Assembly: GCA_902530745.1 (NCBI GenBank)
Contig: CACABO010000011.1
Location: 1 to 34,464, forward strand
Direction of reading: 5' to 3'
DNA: 34,464 bases
Origin: an uncultured Alphaproteobacteria bacterium
Lineage (GTDB): Bacteria > Pseudomonadota > Alphaproteobacteria > HIMB59
Shown piece after piece: positions 15,490 through 25,566 of the stretch. Under the pieces are notes generated by a model that was not told the origin of the DNA, searched no databases, and saw only the letters and a program-made list of their open reading frames with translations. Position 1 is the stretch's first letter. Each line of letters opens with the position of its first letter. The position numbers and the translations under genes are program-made.

Positions 15490-16004
15490 TATTTTTTCTT
15501 ACCTTCTTTTCTATAAATTCTTTCACCTTCATATCGAACACCCTTACCTTTATAAGGCTCTGGCTTTCTAAATGACTTGATTTCGGCTGCAACTTGACCA
15601 ACTAATTGTTTACTTGTGCCAGTGACTACCACAATATTTTTTTCAACTTTTATAGAAATACCCTCAGGAATTTCAAAGTTGATATCGTGACTAAAACCAA
15701 GTGATAATATGAGCTTTTTTCCAGAAACATTAGCTTTGTATCCAGTTCCAATTAGTTCAAGTCTTTTTTCGAAACCTTTTGAATTACCGATAATTTCATT
15801 CTTAATATTTGCATAAATAGTTCCAAGAAGTGCTTTATTTTCTCCAGAGAAATGTAAAAGATTATCTTTATGATCAACTTTAATTCCAACAGGAAGAACA
15901 GTTGATGATTTTCCCAACTTACCTTCAAAATTAATTTCGTTATCATTCATAGAAACTTTTATATCTTCAGGAATATTAATTGGGTTTCTTGCTAATCTTG
16001 ACAT
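15489..16004 (-). CDS. rplF: 50S ribosomal protein L6
   Basis: The 171-residue protein consists of the two similar L6 domains and ends with the signature PEPYKGKGVRYEGERIYRKE. The N-terminus SRLARNPINIPEDIKV is canonical. L6 lies near the sarcin-ricin loop and factor-binding site. It starts three bases after rpsH. Slightly shorter than the usual 177 residues. Confidence 0.97.
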   Translation of the reverse strand: MSRLARNPINIPEDIKVSMNDNEINFEGKLGKSSTVLPVGIKVDHKDNLLHFSGENKALLGTIYANIKNEIIGNSKGFEKRLELIGTGYKANVSGKKLILSLGFSHDINFEIPEGISIKVEKNIVVVTGTSKQLVGQVAAEIKSFRKPEPYKGKGVRYEGERIYRKEGKKK

Positions 16005-16007
16005 ATT

Positions 16008-16394
16008 TTAGAAAACGCTTATTAGCACTTCCCCTCCTACTTTTTTTTCCCTTGCATCGGAGTCAGACATAACACCCATTGAGGTTGATAAAATTGTGGT
16101 ACCTAAACCTCCAATAGTCTTAGGAATTTCTTCTACAGAACTATAAACTCTACATCCTTGTTTTGTAATCTTTTCGATTTTGTTAATTAACGGTGAGCCT
16201 TTGTAATATTTAAGTGTAATTGATAAATCTTTCTTTGCATCACCTAAAATTTCAAAATTTTCAATATATCCCTCTTTTTTTAACACATCACAAACATTAA
16301 CATTTAATTTTGAAAATATTGCTTTAACTGAAACTTTGTTGGCTTTTTGGCCATTTCTTATTCTAGTAATCATATCTGCTAGAGTGTCACTCAT
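16008..16394 (-). CDS. rpsH: 30S ribosomal protein S8
   Basis: The 128-residue protein begins SDTLADMITRIRNGQKA and ends with the signature STSMGVMSDSDAREKKVGGE followed by VLISVF. S8 organises the central domain of 16S rRNA, and in E. coli it also represses spc operon translation. I see no S8-like operator here. It lies one base after rpsN. Confidence 0.98.
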   Translation of the reverse strand: MSDTLADMITRIRNGQKANKVSVKAIFSKLNVNVCDVLKKEGYIENFEILGDAKKDLSITLKYYKGSPLINKIEKITKQGCRVYSSVEEIPKTIGGLGTTILSTSMGVMSDSDAREKKVGGEVLISVF

Positions 16395-16395
16395 A

Positions 16396-16701
16396 CTACC
16401 AACTCGCTTTCGTTAAACCAGGTATTTGACCCTTACCAGCCATATCTCTGATAGCTATTCTAGATAAATTAAATTTACTATAAACACCGCGCGGCCTACC
16501 AGATAGGAAACATCTGTTTCGGTATCTTATTCTTGATGAATTTCTTGGTAATGACTCAAGTTTCATTTGTATCTTTACTCTTTCTTCAAATGGTATGTCT
16601 TTACTAGATAAGAGACTTTTTAATTTTTTTCTTTTTTCACTGAGTCTATCGATCAGTATTTTTCTATTTATATTTTTTTGTATTGCGCTTTTTTTTGCCA
16701 T
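16396..16701 (-). CDS. rpsN: 30S ribosomal protein S14, zinc-free form
   Basis: The 101-residue protein is the long S14 without the four zinc-binding Cys. It ends with [20 protein letters not shown] and [21 protein letters not shown], the standard signature. S14 sits in the 30S head beside S3 and S10. Length matches alphaproteobacterial S14. It lies two bases after rplE. Confidence 0.97.
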   Translation of the reverse strand: MAKKSAIQKNINRKILIDRLSEKRKKLKSLLSSKDIPFEERVKIQMKLESLPRNSSRIRYRNRCFLSGRPRGVYSKFNLSRIAIRDMAGKGQIPGLTKASW

Positions 16702-16703
16702 GG

Positions 16704-17240
16704 TTAATTCAGAAATGGAAAATTCATTAATTTTAAAAGTTCATACCCCTCTTTGTCATTATTTGCGGAGGTGGCAATAGTGATATCAAAACCGAAGATA
16801 TTTTCAACATTTTCAACACTAATTTCAGGAAAAATTATATGATCTTTGATACCTATGGTAATGTTACCTTGGCCATCAAATGACTTTTTGTTATAACCTC
16901 TGAAGTCCTTAATACGAGGCATAGCAATATTTACAAGTCTATCATAAAACTCCATCATCATATTTTTTCTGAGAGTAACGGAAAGCCCTACTGGCATTCC
17001 TTTTCTAACTTTAAAAGAGGCAATAGCTTTTTTTGACATTCTAACGACTGGTGATTGACCAGTTATAAGAGATAAATCTTTTTTTATTTTTTCAATAGCT
17101 TTGTTATCCTCTTTAATAGCTCCGATACCCGCGTTGATTACTATTTTTGATATTTTTGGTACAGCAAGCTTATGAGATATTTCTAGATTTTTGGCTAACT
17201 GGTCAGAGACATTGAAAAGTTCTTGAACTGAATTTGTCAT
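16704..17240 (-). CDS. rplE: 50S ribosomal protein L5
   Basis: The 178-residue protein has [20 protein letters not shown], the family signature [20 protein letters not shown] and [20 protein letters not shown]5 binds 5S rRNA and contacts P-site tRNA and bridge B1b with S13. It starts at a TAATG junction with rplX. Length is normal. Confidence 0.98.
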   Translation of the reverse strand: MTNSVQELFNVSDQLAKNLEISHKLAVPKISKIVINAGIGAIKEDNKAIEKIKKDLSLITGQSPVVRMSKKAIASFKVRKGMPVGLSVTLRKNMMMEFYDRLVNIAMPRIKDFRGYNKKSFDGQGNITIGIKDHIIFPEISVENVENIFGFDITIATSANNDKEGYELLKLMNFPFLN

Positions 17241-17548
17241 TAGTATTTATCTCCTGATGATTTTAAAATTCTAATTTTTTTTCCACTTTCAATTTTGAAA
17301 CCAACTTTAGAAGATTTTTTTGATTTCGAGTCATAAGCCAAAATATTTGAAATATGAATTGGCATTTCTTTGTCAACAATACCCCCTTTGGACTCTTGAG
17401 ATGGCTTTTGATGTTTTTTACTTACGTTAACACCAGATATCACAACTTTATCAGAAGAGTTTATGATTTTTGAAATCTTTCCAATCTTACCTTTGTCTTT
17501 ACCGACTCTCACGATTACTTCGTCACCTTTTTTGTATTTTTTAATCAT
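17240..17548 (-). CDS. rplX: 50S ribosomal protein L24
   Basis: The 102-residue protein has an N-terminal KOW motif, KKGDEVIVRVGKDKGKIGKI, followed by VVISGVNVSKKHQKPSQES and a central KEMPIHISN. L24 starts 50S assembly and lies at the tunnel exit. Both ends are TAATG junctions, with rplN upstream and rplE downstream. Confidence 0.97.
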   Translation of the reverse strand: MIKKYKKGDEVIVRVGKDKGKIGKISKIINSSDKVVISGVNVSKKHQKPSQESKGGIVDKEMPIHISNILAYDSKSKKSSKVGFKIESGKKIRILKSSGDKY

Positions 17549-17916
17549 TATAATACCTCAGGAGCTAAACTAACTATTTTCATCATATTTCTTTTTCTAA
17601 GCTCTCTTGTAACTGGTCCAAAAATTCTTGTTCCAATTGGTTCATTTTGTTTATCTAAAAGAACAGCTGCGTTAGAGTCAAATTTAATTGATGTACCGTC
17701 TTCCCTAATTAACGGCTTTTTTGTTCTTACTATAATAGCTCTTTGTACTTCACCTTTTTTAACTTTAGATCTTGGAATGGCATCTTTGACTGAAACAACA
17801 ATAACGTCTCCTATTCTTGCATATCTTCTTTTTGATCCACCAATAACTTTTATGCAGCTTATTAATCGTGCTCCTGAATTATCTGCTACTTGTAAATTTG
17901 ACTCTGCTTGTATCAT
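17548..17916 (-). CDS. rplN: 50S ribosomal protein L14
   Basis: The 122-residue protein has [38 protein letters not shown] and the C-terminal [20 protein letters not shown] followed by VSLAPEVL, all canonical. L14 forms intersubunit bridges with 16S rRNA. It begins with a TAATG junction to rpsQ. Length is exactly that of the family. Confidence 0.98.
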   Translation of the reverse strand: MIQAESNLQVADNSGARLISCIKVIGGSKRRYARIGDVIVVSVKDAIPRSKVKKGEVQRAIIVRTKKPLIREDGTSIKFDSNAAVLLDKQNEPIGTRIFGPVTRELRKRNMMKIVSLAPEVL

Positions 17917-18143
17917 TATTTAATAACTTCCCATGATTTATTTTTAGAAATAGGTCTAGTTTCTTGAATTCTTACAGAGTCTCCCACAATAATTTTATTG
18001 TCACTATCATGAGCAAGGTACTTTTTTGAGACTCTTATTATTTTTTTGTAAACAGGATGGGTAGTCTGTCTTGTTACCAAAACAGATATGGTTTTGTCAC
18101 CGGATTTTTTTACAACTTTTCCAGTTAAAATACGTTTAGGCAT
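17916..18143 (-). CDS. rpsQ: 30S ribosomal protein S17
   Basis: The 75-residue OB-fold protein has [40 protein letters not shown] and [13 protein letters not shown], the S17 signatures. It binds helices 7 and 11 of 16S rRNA. Its start lies eight bases inside the end of rpmC, so translation is coupled. Confidence 0.97.
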   Translation of the reverse strand: MPKRILTGKVVKKSGDKTISVLVTRQTTHPVYKKIIRVSKKYLAHDSDNKIIVGDSVRIQETRPISKNKSWEVIK

Positions 18144-18291
18144 TTTTATTTAGCCTTTCTTTTGTTAATAGTGATGCTATTTGCTTTTTAACTTTTTTAA
18201 ATTGAGAGGTATCTGTAAGTTGACCGCTTTTCTTCATAATTTTAAGGTTAAATAACTCTTTTTTTAAACTATTTATATCTTTATCAGCCAT
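18136..18291 (-). CDS. rpmC: 50S ribosomal protein L29
   Basis: This short gene encodes 51 residues. I translated it from the ATG at 18291 to the TAA at 18138-18136. The protein starts [20 protein letters not shown] and continues [20 protein letters not shown], then [11 protein letters not shown]. This matches the L29 pattern EL-x-x-L-x-x-Q ... GQLxNTSxIxxVRRxIAR. L29 is a helical hairpin near the tunnel exit and part of the docking site for SRP and trigger factor. The start shares one base with the rplP stop (TAATG), and the end overlaps rpsQ by eight bases. Lys-rich substitutions reflect the base composition. Confidence 0.93.
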   Translation of the reverse strand: MADKDINSLKKELFNLKIMKKSGQLTDTSQFKKVKKQIASLLTKERLNKNA

Positions 18292-18704
18292 TAAAATTGA
18301 TCCAATGATACGAATGTTGTTTTTACAGGTAATTTAGCAGATGCTAGTTCAAAAGCTTTTTTTGCTAAATGCTTGTCAACACCATCGACCTCAAACATTA
18401 TAGTTCCTGGTTTTACTCTGCAGACCCATCTATCGATTGCGCCTTTTCCTTTACCCATTCTAACTTCTGCAGGTTTTGCTGTGACTGGTACGTCTGGAAA
18501 AACTCTAATCCAAAGTCTTCCAGCCCTTTTTAAAAATCTAGTGATAGCTCTTCTGGATGCCTCAATTTGCCTTGCTGTTACTCTTTCAGCATCCAATGAT
18601 TTAAGTCCATAATAACCAAATGTTAGTTCATAGTTACCTTTGGCACTACCGTGTATTCTTCCTTTGTGCTGTTTTCTATATTTTGTATTCTTCGGTAATA
18701 ACAT
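18291..18704 (-). CDS. rplP: 50S ribosomal protein L16
   Basis: The 137-residue protein has [20 protein letters not shown] at the start and the signature [20 protein letters not shown] followed by [20 protein letters not shown]16 lies near the A-site tRNA elbow and is needed for late 50S maturation. It starts and ends in TAATG junctions with rpsC and rpmC. Confidence 0.98.
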   Translation of the reverse strand: MLLPKNTKYRKQHKGRIHGSAKGNYELTFGYYGLKSLDAERVTARQIEASRRAITRFLKRAGRLWIRVFPDVPVTAKPAEVRMGKGKGAIDRWVCRVKPGTIMFEVDGVDKHLAKKAFELASAKLPVKTTFVSLDQF

Positions 18705-19369
18705 TAATTAGTTTTCTCTTTTTTATCATCTGATCTATTTGTTGTATTTTTACTCTCACCTTTATAAAGCCAAACCTTAATTCCAATAATTCCATAAGTA
18801 GTTAAAGCTCGAGCAGTAGCGTAATCTATATCAGCTCTAAGGGTATGTAAAGGTACACTTCCCTCAGAAAACTTTTCTGATCTTGCAATTTCAGCGCCGC
18901 CCAGTCTACCGCCACATACAATTTTAATGCCCTTTGCACCAAGTTTAATTGCTGATAAACCTGATTTTTTCATCGCTTTTCTAAAAGCAACTCTCTTTTC
19001 AAGTTGTCTCGCAATAGAGTCTGCTACTAATGACGCGTCTGTTTCAGGTTTTTTTATTTCTTTTATATCTAATGAAATGCTCTTGTCAGATAATTTAGAA
19101 AGTCTATTTCTAAGTTTTTCAATATCCGCACCTTTTTTACCAATAAGAACCCCTGGTTTTGAAGTGTGAATTATAATTTTGAGATTTGCAGCAGCTCTTT
19201 CAATGATAACTGAACTTATTCCTGCTATCGAATAATTCTTTTCTATATAATTTCTAATTTTATGATCCTCTTTTAAGAAAGTAGAGTAACTTTTCTTTTC
19301 AAACCAAGTTGATTGCCAATATTTATTAATACCGACTCTTAACGAAGTTGGGTTAACTTTCTGTCCCAT
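18704..19369 (-). CDS. rpsC: 30S ribosomal protein S3
   Basis: The 221-residue protein starts [20 protein letters not shown], has the KH domain loop [18 protein letters not shown] and the C-terminal signature [20 protein letters not shown] followed by [12 protein letters not shown]3 forms the mRNA entry channel with S4 and S5. The C-terminal tail is short and charged. Both ends are TAATG junctions. Confidence 0.98.
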   Translation of the reverse strand: MGQKVNPTSLRVGINKYWQSTWFEKKSYSTFLKEDHKIRNYIEKNYSIAGISSVIIERAAANLKIIIHTSKPGVLIGKKGADIEKLRNRLSKLSDKSISLDIKEIKKPETDASLVADSIARQLEKRVAFRKAMKKSGLSAIKLGAKGIKIVCGGRLGGAEIARSEKFSEGSVPLHTLRADIDYATARALTTYGIIGIKVWLYKGESKNTTNRSDDKKEKTN

Positions 19370-19710
19370 TATAATCTCTCCTCTAAAACTAAAGTTAACC
19401 TAGAAAAAGGTTTAATAATTTGAAAAGCTCTACCTTTACTCATAGGTCTAAATCTTTTCATCCTTAAACTTTTGCCAACGTAAGCTTCTTTCACAAAAAG
19501 TTTGTCAATGTCTAAATTGTTATTATTTTCTGCATTCGCAACAGCAGAATTTAAAGTTTTAAGTACTTCTTTACTTACCCTTTTATTTGAAAATTTCAAA
19601 ATATTTAAAGCTGCATTAATATCTTTTTTTCTTATATCTTTAACAATTAGGTTTAGCTTTTGAGAGCTAGTTCTTATCATTTTATTGATTGCTTTTACTT
19701 CTTTAGACAT
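19369..19710 (-). CDS. rplV: 50S ribosomal protein L22
   Basis: The 113-residue protein has [37 protein letters not shown] and the C-terminal signature [20 protein letters not shown]. The KPFSR form of this signature is typical of Alphaproteobacteria. L22 sends a beta-hairpin into the peptide tunnel, and the hairpin residues show no deletion. It lies two bases after rpsS. Confidence 0.97.
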   Translation of the reverse strand: MSKEVKAINKMIRTSSQKLNLIVKDIRKKDINAALNILKFSNKRVSKEVLKTLNSAVANAENNNNLDIDKLFVKEAYVGKSLRMKRFRPMSKGRAFQIIKPFSRLTLVLEERL

Positions 19711-19712
19711 AA

Positions 19713-19997
19713 TTATTTTTTACCTTGAACCGCTTTCTTATCACCTGAATGACCCTTAAAAACCCTAGTAGGAGAAAATTCGCCAAGTTTATGGCCAACC
19801 ATGTCTTCAGTTACGTAGACTGGTATAAAAGATTTACCATTATAAACGGAAATAGTTACTCCAACAAAATCAGGTATAATTGTTGATCTTCTTGACCATG
19901 TTTTAATTGGGGATTTTGAACTTTCTTCTTTTGATTTTTTAACTTTTTTGAATAGAGTTACATCAAAGTAAGGTCCTTTCCATACAGATCTTGCCAT
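19713..19997 (-). CDS. rpsS: 30S ribosomal protein S19
   Basis: The 94-residue protein starts [18 protein letters not shown] and has [20 protein letters not shown] and [20 protein letters not shown], the family signature. S19 pairs with S13 in the 30S head. Its start shares one base with the stop of rplB (TAATG). Confidence 0.98.
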   Translation of the reverse strand: MARSVWKGPYFDVTLFKKVKKSKEESSKSPIKTWSRRSTIIPDFVGVTISVYNGKSFIPVYVTEDMVGHKLGEFSPTRVFKGHSGDKKAVQGKK

Positions 19998-20821
19998 TAC
20001 TTTTTATCCCTTCTTGATATGATCATCTTAGACGTAAATTTAATTCTTCTTGTCTTCTTACCTTTTGTTTTCATGCCCCATGGCGTTGAAGGGTGTCTAC
20101 CACCTGATGTTCTTCCTTCTCCTCCACCGTGTGGGTGATCAACTGGATTCATTACAACACCTCTAACAGTAGGTCTTATGCCTAGATGTCTTTTAATTCC
20201 AGCTTTACCAATTTTTTTGTTCTTATTATCTTGATTAGATACCACCCCTATAGTAGCCATACACTCACCATGAATTAGTCTGGTTTCGCGAGATGAGAGT
20301 TTAACCATTACATATTTTTCTTGTTCTCCTAGTACCTGTGCAAAGGATCCTGCTGATCTACATAGTTTACCACCAGCTCCTGGTTTTAATTCAATGTTAT
20401 GTATAGAGGTACCAGTTGGTATATTTTTTAACTTCATCGCATTACCAGATGATATCTCTGCTTTGGCTGATGAAATAACCTTATCGCCAGTTTTTAAATC
20501 AGTAGGTGCAATAATGTATTCTTTAATATCTTGATAATTAATCAGCGCTATAAAGGCACTTCTATTAGGATCGTATTCTATTCTCTCTACTGTACCGATT
20601 TTATCAAATGTATTTCTTTTAAAATTTACTAATCTGTATTTCTTCTTGTGCCCACCAGATCTATGTCTAATTGTAATCTTACCAGTGTTGTTTCTGCCAG
20701 AGTTTGGTTGTAGGTCTTCTATTAAAGATTTTTCTGGGCGTCCCTTAAACAATTGTGACTTATCGATTTTAACTGTTTTTCTGTAAGAAGGTGTTGTTGG
20801 TTTGTAAGTTATCAGTCCCAT
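19997..20821 (-). CDS. rplB: 50S ribosomal protein L2
   Basis: This 274-residue protein is essential for subunit joining and peptidyl-transferase centre structure. It starts [16 protein letters not shown], has [20 protein letters not shown], and carries the active-centre signature [20 protein letters not shown], with the conserved His of the 'PHGGGEG' loop. I chose the ATG at 20821 over the in-frame GTG at 20836: the ATG gives the family N-terminus, leaves one base after rplW, and has AAGG seven bases upstream. Confidence 0.97.
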   Translation of the reverse strand: MGLITYKPTTPSYRKTVKIDKSQLFKGRPEKSLIEDLQPNSGRNNTGKITIRHRSGGHKKKYRLVNFKRNTFDKIGTVERIEYDPNRSAFIALINYQDIKEYIIAPTDLKTGDKVISSAKAEISSGNAMKLKNIPTGTSIHNIELKPGAGGKLCRSAGSFAQVLGEQEKYVMVKLSSRETRLIHGECMATIGVVSNQDNKNKKIGKAGIKRHLGIRPTVRGVVMNPVDHPHGGGEGRTSGGRHPSTPWGMKTKGKKTRRIKFTSKMIISRRDKK

Positions 20822-20822
20822 A

Positions 20823-21104
20823 TTAAACCTTGCCACTCATATCTATGGTATTACCCTCTTTTAGAGTAACTATTATTCTTTTAAGCTCTGATCTTGTACC
20901 TCTTTGACCTTTAAATACTTTGGGTTTGCTCTTAACATTTAAACTGTTTAGCTTTTGAACTTTTACTTTATATATCTCTTCTATTGTCTTTTTTATGTTA
21001 ATTTTATTTGCATCATTTCGAACTTCAAAAATGTACTTATTAAATTGAGCATTAGCTGTAGATTTTTCTGTGATGACAGGTTTTTTAATTAAATTAAGAT
21101 CCAT
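20823..21104 (-). CDS. rplW: 50S ribosomal protein L23
   Basis: The 93-residue protein has [40 protein letters not shown] and a C-terminal [15 protein letters not shown]23 at the tunnel exit is the main docking site for trigger factor and SRP. It lies one base after rplD. Length is normal. Confidence 0.97.
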   Translation of the reverse strand: MDLNLIKKPVITEKSTANAQFNKYIFEVRNDANKINIKKTIEEIYKVKVQKLNSLNVKSKPKVFKGQRGTRSELKRIIVTLKEGNTIDMSGKV

Positions 21105-21105
21105 T

Positions 21106-21672
21106 TTAATTATTACCTATGTATGAATTATAAATTGTAGATTTTTTTGAAAATAACAACATATCTGACTTTAATGCTGTATGGACTGAATAACTTTTAT
21201 CTGAGAGAAAGTATATTTTTTTATAGTTTTGAAATTTAATAATCAATTTATTTTCAGTTATATTACTAAGCACAAAGATAATCATTTTGTTTGGGTTTTT
21301 TTTTAACAAATCAGAGATATTTTTTTCATCTAACTTTTCCTCATCAAAGACAAAGAGTGATTTATTATTACTTTTACTAACTATTGATGAAACTATGGCG
21401 CTTTTTTTGACTTTTTTATTAACTTTGTACGAAACCACATGAAATTTTGGCCCAAAAGCTTTTCCCCCACCTCTTCTTTGAGTTGTTTTTTTGTTACCAG
21501 CTCTTGCGTTTCCAGTTCCTTTTTGTTTAAAAAGTTTTTTTCCTGAACCTGCAACTTCAGATCTATCAAGGCTGTGACTATTTCCTTGTTTATGGGAATA
21601 AATTTTTTGTAACGATAAATGTAAAGCTTTTTCCGATATATTTTTATCTTTTAGTGTAATTTGTTCAAACAT
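21106..21672 (-). CDS. rplD: 50S ribosomal protein L4
   Basis: The 188-residue protein has the tunnel loop signature GSGKKLFKQKGTGNARAGNK and KTTQRRGGGKAFGPK (about 42-76). The C-terminal half is divergent and Ser/Lys-rich; total length is below the usual 200-206 residues. In E. coli L4 also represses the S10 operon, but I see no matching leader here. The start follows the rplC stop with no gap. Confidence 0.95.
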   Translation of the reverse strand: MFEQITLKDKNISEKALHLSLQKIYSHKQGNSHSLDRSEVAGSGKKLFKQKGTGNARAGNKKTTQRRGGGKAFGPKFHVVSYKVNKKVKKSAIVSSIVSKSNNKSLFVFDEEKLDEKNISDLLKKNPNKMIIFVLSNITENKLIIKFQNYKKIYFLSDKSYSVHTALKSDMLLFSKKSTIYNSYIGNN

Positions 21673-22278
21673 TTATTTAAAAACCTTCACTATAGATTTA
21701 TTTTTTCCAGGAACAGATCCTTTGATAAATATTAATTTTTTATCTTGATCAATTAAAAGAACCTCTAAATTTTTAGTAGTTGTTAATTGATCACCTAAAT
21801 GGCCAGCCATTTTTTTTCCTTTAAATACCTTACCTGGATTTTGATTTTGACCCGTTGAACCATGAGCTCTATGAGAAATAGAAACACCATGTGTTGCTCT
21901 CATACCACTAAAATTATGTCTCTTCATAGCACCGGCAAAACCTTTACCAGTTGATTTAGACTGTACCGAAACTTTATCGCCAACTTTAAATTTGGGGTCA
22001 ATTAAAGAGCCTACCTCTAGAAGGTCTTCGTCAGAATTTATTCTTTGTTCCTTAATTATTTTTTTTGGCTCTAAATTTAATTTATTGAATTCTTTTAATT
22101 GAGGTTTATTAAGTTTTTTTGGTTTAAGAAAACCTATAATATTCGCAAGATAACCATCTCTATCAATAGTTCTATTACCAACAACAGTACAACTATTGTA
22201 ATCAAGAACTGTTGCAGAAACTCTAGTGCCGTTTTCATTAACAAATGAAGTTTGTCCAATTTTAGTGCTGATGATCAT
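21673..22278 (-). CDS. rplC: 50S ribosomal protein L3
   Basis: The 201-residue protein starts [20 protein letters not shown] and carries the central signature [20 protein letters not shown] followed by KMAGHLGDQ. The Gln usually methylated by PrmB in GQxQxPG is present. L3 is an early 50S assembly protein whose loop reaches the peptidyl-transferase centre. It lies six bases after rpsJ. Confidence 0.97.
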   Translation of the reverse strand: MIISTKIGQTSFVNENGTRVSATVLDYNSCTVVGNRTIDRDGYLANIIGFLKPKKLNKPQLKEFNKLNLEPKKIIKEQRINSDEDLLEVGSLIDPKFKVGDKVSVQSKSTGKGFAGAMKRHNFSGMRATHGVSISHRAHGSTGQNQNPGKVFKGKKMAGHLGDQLTTTKNLEVLLIDQDKKLIFIKGSVPGKNKSIVKVFK

Positions 22279-22284
22279 GGTTAG

Positions 22285-22599
22285 TTATTTTTTTATTTTT
22301 ATATCGACATTTACACCAGATGCTAAGTCAAGCTTCATAAGTGCATCAACTGTTTGTGGTGTAGGTTCAATGATATCCATCATCCTAATGTGTGTTCGTA
22401 ATTCAAACTGCTCCCTACTTTTTTTATCAACATGTGGGGATTTATTTACTGTAACTCTTTCAATTTTTGATGGCATGGGAATTGGTCCAATTACTTTAGC
22501 ACCAGTTCTTTTAGCTGTCTGAAGAATATCAATTGAACTTCTATCCAAAATGTTATGATCAAACGATTTTAGTCTTATTCTAATGTTTTGATTTATCAT
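22285..22599 (-). CDS. rpsJ: 30S ribosomal protein S10
   Basis: The 104-residue protein starts [20 protein letters not shown] and has [20 protein letters not shown] and [20 protein letters not shown], the S10/NusE signatures. S10 also serves in transcription antitermination with NusB. It follows fusA after two bases; tuf, common between them in bacteria, is absent. Confidence 0.98.
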   Translation of the reverse strand: MINQNIRIRLKSFDHNILDRSSIDILQTAKRTGAKVIGPIPMPSKIERVTVNKSPHVDKKSREQFELRTHIRMMDIIEPTPQTVDALMKLDLASGVNVDIKIKK

Positions 22600-22601
22600 G
22601 A

Positions 22602-24674
22602 TTATGCCAGTTTAGATTTAATTTCCTCTTCAACATTTGAAGGTACGACATCATAGTGTGAGAATAACATTGTATAACTTGCTCTTCCTTGGCTCATTGA
22701 GCGTAGATTATTAACATAACCAAACATATTAGCAAGAGGAACTACGGACGATACAACTTTGGCATTACCTCTGTCTTCCATTTTTTCAATTTGACCTCTT
22801 CTTGAATTTAAATCACCAATGATATCGCCCATGTAATCTTCTGGGGTAACTACTTCAACTTTCATCATAGGCTCAAGTAATTTCGGTCCAGCTTTTCCAA
22901 CAGCTTCTCTGAATGCAGCTCTTGAAGCTATCTCAAAAGCTAATACAGAAGAGTCGACATCATGAAATGCACCATCGTGAACTTCTGCTTCAAAGTCTAT
23001 AACGTTATAGCCGGCTATAACTCCATTTTGAGCAGCAAAATTAATACCTTTTTCTACTCCAGGAATATATTCTTTTGGAATATTTCCCCCAACTACTGTG
23101 TTAACAAATTTAACACCAGAATTTCTCTCTAATGGTTTAAATTTCATTTTTACTCTTGCAAATTGGCCAGCACCACCAGATTGTTTTTTATGAGTATAAT
23201 CTACTTCGACATCTTTAGTAATTGTCTCTCTATATGCCACTTGAGGGGCGCCAACATCTGCTTCGACTTTGAATTCTCTTTTCATTCTATCAACCAAAAT
23301 TTCTAAATGAAGTTCGCCCATTCCTTTAATAATTGTTTGTCCAGACTCTTCGTCTGAGGTAACTCTAAAACTAGGATCCTCTTGAGCTAACCTTCCTAAG
23401 GCTTGTCCCATTTTTTCATAGTCAGCTTTTGTTTTAGGCTCAACTGCAACTTCAATAACAGGATCAGGGAATTCCATTTTTTCTAAAATAACTTTTTTTG
23501 ATGGATCACATAAAGTATCACCAGTGGTGACATTCTTCAAACCAACTAAAGCAACTATATCTCCAGCCTTTGCATCTTTAATTTCTTCTCTAGTGTTTGA
23601 GTGCATTAAAAGCATTCTTCCAATTCTTTCTTTTTGATTCTTTGATGAGTTAAGTATGGTTGATCCTGAACTTAGGTTTCCGCAGTAAAGTCTACAAAAA
23701 GTTATTTGACCAACAAAAGGATCGGCTGCTACTTTAAACGCCAAGGCCGCAAAAGGTTCTTCAGGAGTATTAGGAATTTGTAATTTATCATCTGATCCCT
23801 CTTTTATTCCTTCAACAAAACCTATATCTTTTGGGGAAGGTAAATAATCTACAACAGCATCAAGTAATGGTTGGACACCTTTATTTTTAAAAGCAGTTCC
23901 ACACAAAACAGGAACAAATTTAAAATCAATTGTACCTTTTCTTATACAAGCTTTTAAAGTATCAACAGATATTTCTTTTCCCTCAAGATAGTCCTCTAAT
24001 GCTTTATCATCCGCTTCAACAGCATTTTCAATTAGTTCTTCTCTTTTTTTCTTAGCTTCCTCAATTAAATCATCGCTAATATCTGTAACATCATATTCTG
24101 CACCAAGACTATCGTCTTTCCAAATAATTGATTTAAAGTTTACTAGGTCAACAACTCCTTTAAAATCTGCCTCTTTTCCAATTGCCATTTGCAAAACAAG
24201 AGGATTAGCTCCCAATCTATCTTTAATAGATTGAACATTCATTTCAAAATCCGCGCCAAGTCTATCCATTTTATTACAAAAACAAATCCTTGGAACTTTA
24301 TATCTATCAGCCTGTCTCCAAACTGTTTCTGATTGTGGCTCAACTCCTGCAACACCGTCAAAGCATGCAACAGCTCCGTCTAAAACTCTCAATGATCTTT
24401 CGACTTCAATTGTGAAATCAACGTGCCCAGGTGTATCAATGATATTTATTCTATGATCGTTCCAAAAACATGTTGTAGCAGCTGAAGTTATTGTTATGCC
24501 TCGTTCTTGCTCTTGTTCCATCCAATCCATTGTTGCGGCACCATCATGAACTTCACCTATTTTATGAGATTTTCCTGTATAGTATAAAATTCTTTCAGTT
24601 GTTGTAGTTTTACCTGCATCAATATGGGCCATAATTCCAATATTTCTGTATTTACTTAGATCCATTTTTACCAT
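22602..24674 (-). CDS. fusA: Elongation factor G
   Basis: The 690-residue translational GTPase drives translocation and, with RRF, ribosome recycling. The G domain shows [19 protein letters not shown] (P-loop), the switch segment [32 protein letters not shown] and [10 protein letters not shown]. Domains II-V follow, with the domain IV loop [12 protein letters not shown] and the domain V segment [20 protein letters not shown]. The ATG at 24674 overlaps the rpsG stop (ATGGTAA) and gives an N-terminus of family-like length; an alternative ATG is at 24665. This is canonical EF-G with no sign of the mitochondrial EF-G2 type. Confidence 0.97.
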   Translation of the reverse strand: MVKMDLSKYRNIGIMAHIDAGKTTTTERILYYTGKSHKIGEVHDGAATMDWMEQEQERGITITSAATTCFWNDHRINIIDTPGHVDFTIEVERSLRVLDGAVACFDGVAGVEPQSETVWRQADRYKVPRICFCNKMDRLGADFEMNVQSIKDRLGANPLVLQMAIGKEADFKGVVDLVNFKSIIWKDDSLGAEYDVTDISDDLIEEAKKKREELIENAVEADDKALEDYLEGKEISVDTLKACIRKGTIDFKFVPVLCGTAFKNKGVQPLLDAVVDYLPSPKDIGFVEGIKEGSDDKLQIPNTPEEPFAALAFKVAADPFVGQITFCRLYCGNLSSGSTILNSSKNQKERIGRMLLMHSNTREEIKDAKAGDIVALVGLKNVTTGDTLCDPSKKVILEKMEFPDPVIEVAVEPKTKADYEKMGQALGRLAQEDPSFRVTSDEESGQTIIKGMGELHLEILVDRMKREFKVEADVGAPQVAYRETITKDVEVDYTHKKQSGGAGQFARVKMKFKPLERNSGVKFVNTVVGGNIPKEYIPGVEKGINFAAQNGVIAGYNVIDFEAEVHDGAFHDVDSSVLAFEIASRAAFREAVGKAGPKLLEPMMKVEVVTPEDYMGDIIGDLNSRRGQIEKMEDRGNAKVVSSVVPLANMFGYVNNLRSMSQGRASYTMLFSHYDVVPSNVEEEIKSKLA

Positions 24675-25141
24675 CTATAATGAGCGAATGCTCTGTTAGC
24701 CTCTGCCATTTTATGAACTTCATCTTTTTTCTTTACAGAATTGCCTTTGTTTTCAAAAGCATCTATTAGTTCATTTGCTAGCCTCTCTCTTTGGGTTTTT
24801 TCATTTCGTTTTTTTGAATTAGTTAATATCCATTTAAATGCTAAAGCTTGAGCTCTAGTGCTCCTTACTTCCATTGGTACTTGGTAGGTAGCTCCTCCAA
24901 CTCTTCTTGATTTAACTTCAACAGAAGGTTTAACATTATTAATAGATTTTTGAAAATACTCTAAAGGATCATCAGCTTGATTGTTTGTTTTAATAATATC
25001 TAGGGCGCCATATACTATTTTCTGGGCTACTGTTTTTTTACCCCCTATCATTACCTCATTTATAAACTTGTTTAGAACAACACTGTTGTAAATAGGATCA
25101 GGTAATACTTGTCTTTTCTCTGCTGCTCTTCTTCTTGACAT
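24668..25141 (-). CDS. rpsG: 30S ribosomal protein S7
   Basis: The 157-residue protein starts [20 protein letters not shown] and has [20 protein letters not shown] and the terminal [14 protein letters not shown]7 nucleates assembly of the 30S head and lines the E site. It lies nine bases after rpsL, in the classical str order. Confidence 0.98.
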   Translation of the reverse strand: MSRRRAAEKRQVLPDPIYNSVVLNKFINEVMIGGKKTVAQKIVYGALDIIKTNNQADDPLEYFQKSINNVKPSVEVKSRRVGGATYQVPMEVRSTRAQALAFKWILTNSKKRNEKTQRERLANELIDAFENKGNSVKKKDEVHKMAEANRAFAHYRW

Positions 25142-25150
25142 AATTTAATA

Positions 25151-25525
25151 TTAATTTTTTGGCCTTTTTGCACCGTATTTAGATCTACGTTGTCTTCTTT
25201 TTTCAAGCCCTTGTGTGTCCAAAGTTCCTCTTATTATATGATATCTTACACCTGGTAAGTCTTTAACTCTTCCTCCTCGAATTAGCACTACAGAGTGTTC
25301 CTGTAAATTATGTCCTTCTCCCGGAATATATGCTGTAACTTCTTGACCATTAGTTAGCTTGACCCTAGCAACCTTTCTTAAGGCTGAGTTAGGTTTCTTA
25401 GGAGTGGTAGTGTAAACTCTAAGACATACTCCTCTTTTTTGAGGACATGACTTAAGAGCGGGAACTTTATTTCTCTTAGAGACTTTATCCCTAGATTTCC
25501 TTACTAATTGATTTATGGTCGGCAT
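25151..25525 (-). CDS. rpsL: 30S ribosomal protein S12
   Basis: The 124-residue protein starts [20 protein letters not shown] and has [20 protein letters not shown] and [21 protein letters not shown]12 shapes the decoding centre. The Lys residues that are changed in streptomycin-resistant mutants (PKKPNS and RVKDLPG) are of the sensitive type. The gene heads the str part of the block and has the best promoter in the window directly upstream. Confidence 0.98.
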   Translation of the reverse strand: MPTINQLVRKSRDKVSKRNKVPALKSCPQKRGVCLRVYTTTPKKPNSALRKVARVKLTNGQEVTAYIPGEGHNLQEHSVVLIRGGRVKDLPGVRYHIIRGTLDTQGLEKRRQRRSKYGAKRPKN

Positions 25526-25534
25526 AGTTCGCAG

Positions 25535-25563
25535 AATATATTTATAGTATTAAGTATAGTCAA
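25535..25563 (-). promoter_or_regulatory. Sigma-70-type promoter for rpsL-rpsG-fusA and following genes
   Basis: On the minus strand TTGACT (25563-25558, five of six) is followed by a 17-base spacer and TATATT (25540-25535, five of six). All of this lies in or at the edge of the 41-base rpoC-rpsL gap; the first bases adjoin the rpoC stop. The -10 ends nine bases before the rpsL ATG, so the message would have a leader of only two to four bases. Confidence 0.65.
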
Positions 25564-25566
25564 CAT

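Noticed and set aside
20822-20836. In-frame upstream GTG start for rplB
   Set aside because: It would add five residues not seen in L2 and overlap rplW, while the ATG at 20821 gives the family N-terminus.
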